A stretch of 64,000 nt of DNA. It comes from JAOUEA01 sp963790335 (GTDB lineage Bacteria > Actinomycetota > UBA4738 > HRBIN12). Shown one piece after another: positions 1-7,378 of the stretch (position 1 is its first letter; each line of letters opens with the position of its first letter). The stretch covers positions 248,001 through 312,000 of the forward strand of contig CAWBOB010000001.1 of assembly GCA_963790335.1 (NCBI GenBank). The letters are read 5' to 3'. The notes below the pieces were generated by a model. That model was given only the letters and a program-made list of their open reading frames with translations, did not search any database and was not told the DNA's origin. Made by a program: the position numbers and the translations under genes.

Positions 1-97
1 CTCTACCGCAAGCTCGACTGACGATCGAGACCGGAACATCTGAGAGGGCTTCGCGTTCCGCCTGACCGTCGGCGCCGAGGTCTGACAGCATCGGGGC

Positions 98-1165
98 ATG
101 CAGCTCGCCCTGCGCGTCGTCTCGGTCGTCGTCGGTGCCGCCCTGGTCACGGCCGCGCTCATCTCCGCCGTCAAGACCGTGGTGATCCCGCGCCACGCAT
201 CCTCGATGATCACACGGGCTGTGTTCGCGAGCCTTCGCCGTCTGTACGACCTCGTGACGCCGGCATCGATGTCGTTCGAGCGACGCGACCGTCTGCTCGC
301 CACGTACGCCCCCCTCGGCATGCTCACGCTGCTCGTCACCTGGATCGCACTCACGTTCGTCGGGTACGCCGCGATGTTCTGGGGGCTCGACGGCGAGACC
401 AGCCCCTCGGTCGCGCTCGAGCTCTCGGGCTCGTCGCTGTTCACGCTCGGCTTCCTTCGGCCGAGCCAGTTCTGGCTGATGGGCGTGTCGTTCACCGAGG
501 CGGCGCTCGGGCTCTTCCTCGTCGCCTTGCTGATCACGTACCTGCCGAGTATCAACGCTGCGTTCTCACGGCGGGAGCGGGGGGTCACCGCGCTGGCGGT
601 GCGCGCCGGCGAGCCTCCGTCGGGGGTCGAGATGGTGCAGCGCTTCTGGCGGCTCGAGCGCATGTCGGAGTTGCACGAGGTCTGGGTCGAGTGGGAGCGC
701 TGGTTCGTCGATGTCGAGGAGACGCACGCGTCGTTCTCGGCGCTCGCGTTCTTCCGCTCCCCACAGACCGACCACTCCTGGGTCACCGCGGCCGGCGCGG
801 TGCTCGATGGAGCCGCGCTCACCATCTCGAGCATCGACGTGCCGCACGACGTGCAGGCCGACATCTGCATCCGAGCCGGCTATCTGTCGCTGCGGCGCAT
901 CGCTGCAGGTTTCGGCATCGGGTTCGACGCGCAGCCGGCCCCCGACGCCCCGATCTCGATCACCCGGCAGGAATGGGAAGACGCGATGGACGACCTGGCC
1001 GCTGCCGGCGTGGCGATCAAGCCCGATCGCGACGAGGCATGGCGCGGTTTCTCAGGCTGGCGTGTGAACTACGACACCGTGCTGCTCGAGCTGGCCGAGC
1101 TGACAGATGCGCCCTACGCGATGTGGTCCTCGGACCGAGGCGTGCTGCGAGCGCCGCGCCCATAG
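98..1165 (+). CDS. Hypothetical membrane protein, possibly channel-like
   Basis: A 355-residue protein with a hydrophobic N-terminal segment (about residues 7-30), a second around 70-96 and a third around 130-150, followed by a roughly 200-residue soluble domain. A short segment SSLFTLGF near residue 112 lies between the second and third membrane segments and loosely resembles a degenerate potassium-channel pore loop; that is an inference only. The soluble half has FFRSP and a long helical stretch but no enzyme motif I recognise. It is followed convergently, after 9 bases, by the MFS gene on the other strand. Similar unnamed membrane proteins occur in actinobacteria; the function is unknown. 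Confidence 0.75.
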   Translation: MQLALRVVSVVVGAALVTAALISAVKTVVIPRHASSMITRAVFASLRRLYDLVTPASMSFERRDRLLATYAPLGMLTLLVTWIALTFVGYAAMFWGLDGETSPSVALELSGSSLFTLGFLRPSQFWLMGVSFTEAALGLFLVALLITYLPSINAAFSRRERGVTALAVRAGEPPSGVEMVQRFWRLERMSELHEVWVEWERWFVDVEETHASFSALAFFRSPQTDHSWVTAAGAVLDGAALTISSIDVPHDVQADICIRAGYLSLRRIAAGFGIGFDAQPAPDAPISITRQEWEDAMDDLAAAGVAIKPDRDEAWRGFSGWRVNYDTVLLELAELTDAPYAMWSSDRGVLRAPRP

Positions 1166-1174
1166 CGGCGGTCG

Positions 1175-2464
1175 TCAACGAGGCGCTCGAGCGTCGTAGC
1201 GCCAGAAGCCGGGCGCGAACATGCGCAGGGCCGCCACGCCCACGATCGTGAGCAGACCTCCCGACACGATCGAGAACGGCACGCTGCCCGTGACAGCGGC
1301 CACCGCGCCCGACTCCACGTTGCCGAGCGACGGGCCGGTCGCCCACACCGCCATGCCGATGCCGTCGAGGCGGCCGCGCAGCCGGTCCTCGACCGCCGCC
1401 TGCAACATCGTCGAACGGAAGATCCCGCTGACCATGTCGCCCGCTCCGGCCACCGCGAGCATGGCGAGCGAGAGCCAGAGGCTGTCGGAGAGCCCGAAGA
1501 CCACGATCGCGGCTCCCCACACGGCGATCGCCACGAGGATCGCGCGACCCTGGCGACGGACGTGCCTGGCCTGGCCGGACACCATCGTCGCCAGGAACGA
1601 GCCGACGGCCGGGGCCGCGTAGAGGAAGCCGAGCACCCTCGGTCCCCCACCGAGCCCTTCGGCCACCGCGGGGAACAACGCGATCGGGAACCCGAAGACC
1701 ATCGCGTTGAGATCGGCGAGGAAGACCGTCTGCAACGTGCGTTTGCCTCGAAGGAACCGGAAGCCGTCCACGATCGCCCTCCAGCTCACCTCGGTCTCGT
1801 CGCTCGACGGCGGCGACGGACGCATGCGCGCGATCTGCGCGATCACCACCGCGAACGTGACGGCGTCGAACACGAACGCGCCCGCCGGAGCGATCGTGGC
1901 GAGCAACAGGCCCGCCGCGACCGGACCGAGCATCGAGTCCAGTGACCCGAACCCCGATTCCAGGGCGAACGCCGACGGCAAGTCTTCGGTGTCGAGGAGC
2001 CGGGCGGGCCACGTGTCGAGCGCCGGCCGGTTGAAGGTGTAGACCCCGGCGGAGATGAACGCGAAGACGTAGAGCGGCCAGAGCATCGGTTCGTCGAGTG
2101 AGGCGTTCACCGCCATCAGCACCGACATCACCGCGAGCACCGCGTGCGTGGTCATCGTCAGGCGGCGCCGTTCGAGCGCGTCGGCGAACGCACCGCCCAC
2201 GATCGGAAAGACGAACACAGGGACGAGCTCGGCGAGCCCGATCAACCCGACGGCGAGCGTAGAGCCGGTGATCTCGTAGACCTGGAACGGCACCACGACC
2301 ATGACGACCTCGTCGCCGAAGTCCGAGATCGACCGTCCGATGAACAGCCTCCTGAAGTCGCGCGACAGCCTGAGAGGGCTCAGGTCGACCAGGTGGCCGC
2401 GGGCGCGAGCGAGGAAGCCCCGATCGTGCGGGTCGTGCGGCGGGGTTCCCAGATGGTCGGCCAT
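1175..2464 (-). CDS. MFS transporter (enterobactin exporter/tetracycline-efflux-like)
   Basis: A 429-residue protein of about twelve hydrophobic segments, the usual size of a major facilitator superfamily permease. The N-terminal cytoplasmic stretch is followed by FRRLFIGRSISDFGDEV, the typical beginning of MFS_3-type (EntS-like) drug or siderophore exporters, and the first cytoplasmic loop has the basic cluster ALERRRLT. The ATG at 2464 is chosen because it gives a short N-terminal tail before the first helix. It acts in the cytoplasmic membrane by proton-coupled transport. The substrate cannot be read from the sequence. A secreted hypothetical protein lies 21 bases upstream on the same strand. 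Confidence 0.85.
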   Translation of the reverse strand: MADHLGTPPHDPHDRGFLARARGHLVDLSPLRLSRDFRRLFIGRSISDFGDEVVMVVVPFQVYEITGSTLAVGLIGLAELVPVFVFPIVGGAFADALERRRLTMTTHAVLAVMSVLMAVNASLDEPMLWPLYVFAFISAGVYTFNRPALDTWPARLLDTEDLPSAFALESGFGSLDSMLGPVAAGLLLATIAPAGAFVFDAVTFAVVIAQIARMRPSPPSSDETEVSWRAIVDGFRFLRGKRTLQTVFLADLNAMVFGFPIALFPAVAEGLGGGPRVLGFLYAAPAVGSFLATMVSGQARHVRRQGRAILVAIAVWGAAIVVFGLSDSLWLSLAMLAVAGAGDMVSGIFRSTMLQAAVEDRLRGRLDGIGMAVWATGPSLGNVESGAVAAVTGSVPFSIVSGGLLTIVGVAALRMFAPGFWRYDARAPR

Positions 2465-2485
2465 GACGGCCGAGAAGGCTACCGG

Positions 2486-2965
2486 TCAGCGCGAGCGCGC
2501 GTACCTGACGAGCTCGCGGAACGTCTCCCGATCGACCCGCTTCGTCTGACCACACGTGCCGTCGGACCTGAAGGAGCCATCGTCGTTGCGGTGTGCGATG
2601 ACCACGTACCGGCCTCCCACCTCGAACTGGAATCGGTAGAGCGTGGGGTGGTCCGGATACTCCCGGAAGAATCGAACGCGCGACAGATCCGGGGCATAGC
2701 CGACCCGGTGCTCCACGATCTCGACTCGGGCAGTCGTCCGTCCACCGTCGGGACCTCCGCCAAGGTCCTTCAACGACCGCACGACGCCGAGCATCATGAC
2801 CGGGTACACGTTCCTCCCGGTGCTGCCTTGATCGATCATCTCGTGGAAGCTGAGCGCGTCTTCGTCGGGGACGCAGGAGAGGCTAGTCGCCAGCCCCGGG
2901 CCTAGAACCAAGCTCGTGGCCGACATGAGGAGCGCTATCCCTGCGGCGAGAACACGTCGCATCAT
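2486..2965 (-). CDS. Secreted hypothetical protein
   Basis: A 159-residue protein beginning with a basic MMRR and a hydrophobic run (about residues 5-26) that looks like a Sec signal peptide, followed by a mature region with Cys31 and Cys142 that could form a disulfide. The mature part is predicted beta-rich, with RFQFEVGGRYVVIAH as the best-ordered stretch. No catalytic motif is visible and I do not recognise the family. It lies between the MFS gene and the Fpg-like gene on the same strand, 14 bases from the latter, so all three could be read together. Confidence 0.65.
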   Translation of the reverse strand: MMRRVLAAGIALLMSATSLVLGPGLATSLSCVPDEDALSFHEMIDQGSTGRNVYPVMMLGVVRSLKDLGGGPDGGRTTARVEIVEHRVGYAPDLSRVRFFREYPDHPTLYRFQFEVGGRYVVIAHRNDDGSFRSDGTCGQTKRVDRETFRELVRYARSR

Positions 2966-2979
2966 CGGTCGACCCTACT

Positions 2980-3817
2980 TCACCGCAGCAGGCGGCTCAT
3001 GCGCCGGTCGGCCAGCACCTTGCCACCGGTCTGGCAGTCGGGGCAGTACGTGACCTCGTGCGACTCGTAGCTCACGCGCCGCAGGTCGGCGCCGCACGCC
3101 GGGCAGGGCTCCCCTGCTCGGTTGTGCACGGTGAAGTGATCGCCGAGCTTCGTCGGCAGGCCCCCGCTGCGCCGTCGCTCGACCTCGAGCGCGTCGTCGA
3201 GGATGTCGTGGGTGGCGATGATCAGTCGTTCCCGCTCGGCGGCGTCGAGCTTCACGAGCGAGGCATATGGGGAGAGCTTGGCTCGATGCATGATGTCGTC
3301 GCTGTACCCGCGCCCGGCACCGGCCACCGTGCGCTGATCCCGCAGGATCGTGTGCACACGGCGCGTGTCGTCGCTCCGTGCGGAACAGCTCGTCGGCTCG
3401 CTCGCTCGCGATCTCGGGGCCGAGCTTCGCGAGCGGACCGTCGTCGCCGGGAGCGAGCACCCACCAGCCGGCCTTGCGCTCCTTGCCGAATTCCTTGACG
3501 AGCACGCTCGGGCGTTGGTGCGCACGGATGCGCAGCACCGCGCCGCGCGGCTTGGTCGACTTCGGCGGTGCCTCGACATCGACGCGACCCCCTTGGGAGA
3601 GATGCACGAGCACGCGCAGGCCTCCGCCGAGCTCGTACACCAGATACTTGCCGCGCCTCGTCACGCGCTCGATGGTCAGCCCGACCGCATCGGCCGGTCG
3701 CGGTGCGTAGGTCTTGAGCGACGAGAACTGCAAGGCGTCGAGACCTTCGAGCTGGGCGCCGGCCAGCACCTCGTCGAGGCGCTCGGCGAGCGCCTGCACC
3801 TCGGGCATCTCGGGCAT
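2980..3817 (-). CDS. Fpg/Nei family DNA glycosylase, frameshifted
   Basis: The protein starts MPEMPEVQ, giving the Pro2-Glu3 pair that is the nucleophile/acid of formamidopyrimidine-DNA glycosylases. The second half has the H2TH region (RDQRTVAGAGRGYSDDI) and a C-terminal zinc finger CPAC..CPDC. These excise oxidised bases from DNA and nick the strand. The two halves are in different frames: the break is near 3370-3378, where removing one base from the GG of ACGGAGC would restore the family sequence TSDDTRR. The span has one base too many (838 nt). A GAGGAGG ribosome site precedes the ATG at 3817, and the decarboxylase gene ends 13 bases upstream. A sequencing error is likelier than a real pseudogene. 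Confidence 0.8.
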
Positions 3818-3830
3818 CGCACAGGCCTCC

Positions 3831-5232
3831 TCAGCGGGATCGGGTGAGCTCGGCCGCCGCTGCGCGCACGATGTCGATGCACTCGTCGATGCGGTCCTTG
3901 TGGGTGCGGTGCGACAGGATGGCCGCGCGCAGCACGTAGCGCCCGTCGATCATGGTGCTCGACAGGAACACCCGCTTCGATGCGTTGATCCGATCGAGGA
4001 ACGCCCGCTGACGCTCGAGGTCGTCGATGCCGGCCAGCCGGAACGCCACGACCGAGAGCTGCGGCTTCCAGCAGACTTCGACGTTCGGATCGTCCTCGAG
4101 CGCTTGGGCGAGGTAGCCGGCGAGGTCGAGCTTCTCGTCGAGCGCCTCGCGGAATGCCTGTACCCCGTGCAACCGCAAGGGGAACCACACCCGCAGCCCG
4201 CGGAACTCCCTCGAGAGCTCGAGCGAGTGCTCGGAGTAGTTGGGGAGCTCGCCCGACGGCGGCAGGTCCTGCAGGTACGCAGCTCCCTCGAAGTGCGCGT
4301 CGCGGAGCGCCTCGCCGTCGCGCACGACGAGCGCTCCGGTTCCGTACGGCAGGAACAGGCCCTTGTGAGGGTCGAGGGTGACCGAGTCGCTCCGCTCGAT
4401 GCCCCGGAACCACGAGCGGCCGCGCTCGGTGAGCTGGAAGAACCCACCGTAGGCCGCGTCGACATGCATCCAGAGGCCCTCGCGGTTCGCGATGTCTGCG
4501 ACCGCATCGAGCGGATCGATGGCGCCGGTGTTCGTCGTGCCGGCCGACGCCACCACCAGGAACGGACGCAGACCTGCGCGCCGGTCCTCGGCCACCGCGG
4601 CCACCAGCGCTTCCGGATCGATGCGGAGCTCGGCGTCGGTCGGCACGATGCGCAGGTTCCTTCGCGAGAAGCCGGCGATCGTCGCCGCCTTGGTGACGCT
4701 CGCATGCGCATGCTCACTCACGTAGTACGTGCCGTCGGCGAAGTCCTCGCCGAGCTTCGAGTGGCGCGCCGCGACGACCGCCGAGAGGTTCGCGAGCGAT
4801 CCGCCGGTCGTGAGGATGCCCTGCGAGGCGACGGGATACTCGAAGAGATCGCAGAGCCAGCGGGTGACGTTCTCCTCGATCGCGACCGCCGCGGGGCCCT
4901 GCAGCCACATGCCCACGAACCGGTTGTAGCCGCGCGCCACGAACTCCCCGAGGGCCGACGTGAACAGCCCCCCGCCCGGGATGTAGGCGAGGTAGCCGGG
5001 CCCCGCGTACTCGCGAGCCTTCGACATCGCCTCGAGCGTTTCGCGCATGAGCTCGTCGAACTCACCCCCGTGTTCTGGCGGCGCGGTGCGCAGCGCTCGC
5101 GCGAGCTCCATCGAGCCTTCGATGTTGTCGGCCGGAGCGTCGTCGAGGCCGCCGATGAATCCGATCAGGTGCTCGAGCGACGGCACGACCCATCGCCCGC
5201 ATGTCTTCGGGCGCAGGATCGAGGGGAACCAT
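3831..5232 (-). CDS. PLP-dependent decarboxylase (aromatic-L-amino-acid decarboxylase family), frameshifted
   Basis: A group II pyridoxal-phosphate decarboxylase (PF00282). GILTTGGSLANL is the phosphate-binding region, HVDAAYGG contains the Asp that pairs with the PLP ring nitrogen, and LDPHKGLFLPYG contains the Schiff-base lysine. The family makes amines from aromatic amino acids, glutamate or aspartate with release of CO2; the substrate is not clear here. The real start is the ATG at 5232 (MVPLDPAPEDMRAMG), which lies one frame away from the rest; the change occurs near 5190-5200, in or beside short G runs. The corrected length is about 466 residues, normal for the family. The product amine could feed nearby amine metabolism, but nothing proves it. 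Confidence 0.85.
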
Positions 5233-5324
5233 GGGCTGGATGCTACCGCCGGGCCGTTTGACGGGAGCGTTGGAGGATAGGCATGCGAACACGATCGGAG
5301 CATCACGATGGAAGGGGCTGGGCG

Positions 5325-5501
5325 ATGACCGAGCAGGACGAGCAGACGATCGTTCCGGACAAGGCCGTGTGTCACATCTGCCAGGGTGAGTTCCCGTCGC
5401 AGGAAGCCCTGCATGCGCATCTCATCGAAGCCCACGACGAGGAGACGCTCTCCGACGACGACACACGCCCCAACAACGAAGACGACACCCTCATCACCTG
5501 A
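5325..5501 (+). CDS. Small C2H2-type zinc-finger protein
   Basis: A 58-residue acidic protein with a single finger of the form C-x2-C-x12-H-x4-H (CHICQGEFPSQEALHAHLIEAH), followed by an Asp/Glu-rich tail. GAAGGGG upstream supports the ATG at 5325. It lies on the opposite strand between the decarboxylase start and the end of the SoxB-like gene. Single C2H2 fingers of this kind occur in scattered bacterial and archaeal small proteins; a nucleic-acid or protein-binding role is an inference. The intact finger with correct Cys/His spacing argues that the reading frame is real. Confidence 0.7.
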   Translation: MTEQDEQTIVPDKAVCHICQGEFPSQEALHAHLIEAHDEETLSDDDTRPNNEDDTLIT

Positions 5502-5510
5502 CGCGGGTCG

Positions 5511-6729
5511 TCAGTGGGAGACGGCCGCGGCGGCGATCTCCGAGACGAGCGCACGGTCGCGGAAGCGTGAGATCGCGAACGGCGCGATGAGCTCGGGCAC
5601 CCGTCCGGTGTCGATCAGTTCGGCCATCGTGACGCCGCAGATGGGCGTGGCCTTGAACCCGTAGGTGCCCCAGCCCCCGTCGATCAGGAACCCCTCCACC
5701 TCGGTCTCGCCCATGATCGGCGAGTAGTCGGGGGTCACATCGCAGAGTCCGCCCCAGGCCCGCATCAGGCGCACACGTCCGAGGATGGGCAGCAGCTCGA
5801 GGGCGTGCTCGGCGGTCTGCTCGAGGAAGTTCAACGTCGAGCCCTGCGAGTACGAGGAGTACGGCTCGATCTCGGAGCCGATCAGCACCTCGCCTCGATC
5901 GGTCTGCGAGATGTAGACATGCAGTGTCGCCGAGACCAGGATCACGTGCAGGAAGGGTTTGAGCGGTTCCGTCACGAACGCCTGCAAGGGGTGCGTGGTG
6001 ATCGGCGCCTGCACGCCTGCCATGCGGGTGATCTCGCTCGTCCACCCCGCCGCCGCAGAGACCACCACCGGCGCTGCGATGTCGCCGCGGCTCGTCCGGA
6101 CGCCCGTGACCTTGCCGTCGGGCTGACACGTCGATGCCTGTGACCTCGGTGTTCTGGTGGATCTCCACGCCCATGCGGTCGGCCTGCCGTCCGTATGCCC
6201 ACACGACCGCGTCGTGGCGCAGCACGCCGCCGGGAGGGTGGTACAGCGCTGCCATGATCGGGAACGCCGGCCGCTGCGACAGGTCGAGCTCGGGGCACAG
6301 CGTTCCGATCTCGTCGGGGTAGATCACCCGGGAGTCGACGCCGAGGGTGCGATTCACCTCGGCTCGCTCGTGCGCGACGTTCACGGCCCGCTCGGCGTGC
6401 GCGAGCGTCAGATGACCCTGTTGCGAGAGCATCAGGTTGTAGTCGAGCTCCTGCGCGAGCTGCTCGTACAGACGGAGCGCCTCCTTGTAGAACGCGACAC
6501 CCTCGGGGGTGCGGTAGTTCGCGCGGATGATCGTGGTGTTGCGGCCGCTGCCGCCTGCGCCGATGTAGTCCTTCTCGAGCACGGCGACCTTCGTGATGCC
6601 GCGCTTCGCGAGCTCGTACGCGATCGCGAGCCCGTGCGCCCCGCCGCCCACGATCACGACGTCGTAGGTCTTCTTCAGGTCGTGCCGGCGCCACATGCGC
6701 CACGGCCTGAAGTACCTGATGGGATGCAC
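5511..6729 (-). CDS. mgdA/soxB-like: Sarcosine oxidase beta / N-methylglutamate dehydrogenase subunit A-like, frameshifted
   Basis: An FAD-binding DAO-family subunit. It opens with the family's aromatic tail (YFRPWRMW) and the dinucleotide fold VVIVGGGAHGLAIAYELAKRG. SGRNTTIIRANY follows, and the C-terminal half contains GFLIDGGWGTYGFKATP. In heterotetrameric sarcosine oxidase and its homolog N-methylglutamate dehydrogenase this subunit oxidises the N-methyl group and carries covalent FMN. The frame changes near 6115-6125 (VTGIDVSA to DGKVTGV), with one base in excess over 1219 nt. A GTG at 6729 directly follows the SoxG stop, with GGAGGGG upstream. It is the last gene of the mgs-sox operon, which favours N-methylglutamate over sarcosine as substrate. 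Confidence 0.87.
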
Positions 6730-7356
6730 CTACGACCACCCCTCCGCCCGCAGCGCCCGCCAGCCCGCCGCTCGACCACCGAGCGAGGTCGCGACGTCGT
6801 GCAGCGTGTCCCAGACGTAGCGGGCGAGCTCGGTGGCCACGTAGACCTCGAGCACGGGCACCTCGAGGTCTCGGCGCACGACCACCGCCCGAACATCGGC
6901 GATCGGTGCGCCCGTCGCCGATCCCGGCGCCAAGGTCGCGGGATCCCATCCGCTCGCGCGTGCGAGCAGATCGGGAAGCATCGGCCCGCACAGCGCATAC
7001 CCGGCGAACAGGTGGGTCGCATCGGTCACCATGACGCCGGCGCCCGCCGAGGACTCGAGCTTCGGCCGCACGATGTCTTCGGCTCCGGGCTGGGTCAGGA
7101 CCAGCGCCCATCCGGGTGCGATGCGCGCGGTGAGCTCGTCACCGACCTGCGCCAGCGTCGGGTCGATGTCGCCGCGCACGTCGATCTTGCCTCTCGGGCT
7201 CACATCGACGACCGCCACCACGTCACGGATCGCCGCCCGCTCGGCCTCGTCGTCGCCGTAGGAGACCGGGATCGACCAGCCTTCCTCGTGCTCGAACGTG
7301 GCGCCGAGCCGCTCGTGGGCGCGGGTCGCCGGCGGGCGGCGCAGTGGACCGGTCAC
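6730..7356 (-). CDS. mgdD/soxG-like: Sarcosine oxidase gamma / N-methylglutamate dehydrogenase subunit D-like
   Basis: A 208-residue protein matching the small gamma subunit of heterotetrameric sarcosine oxidase, a reduced relative of the tetrahydrofolate-binding GcvT fold (VVDVSPRGKIDVRG, then FAGYALCGPMLPDLLARA). It has no catalytic motif; in known complexes it is structural. The GTG start at 7356 is chosen because GAGGAGG lies just before it; a longer reading upstream would run into the SoxA gene. It is 22 bases after SoxA and abuts SoxB without a gap, so the subunits are surely co-translated. Weak sequence conservation is normal for this subunit. Confidence 0.8.
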   Translation of the reverse strand: MTGPLRRPPATRAHERLGATFEHEEGWSIPVSYGDDEAERAAIRDVVAVVDVSPRGKIDVRGDIDPTLAQVGDELTARIAPGWALVLTQPGAEDIVRPKLESSAGAGVMVTDATHLFAGYALCGPMLPDLLARASGWDPATLAPGSATGAPIADVRAVVVRRDLEVPVLEVYVATELARYVWDTLHDVATSLGGRAAGWRALRAEGWS

Positions 7357-7378
7357 CGCCGCCTCCTCGCGAGGGAGC

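Noticed and set aside
1..21. LYRKLD followed by TGA at the left edge, possible end of an upstream plus-strand gene
   Set aside because: Six codons are too few to support a gene call; it is only compatible with one.
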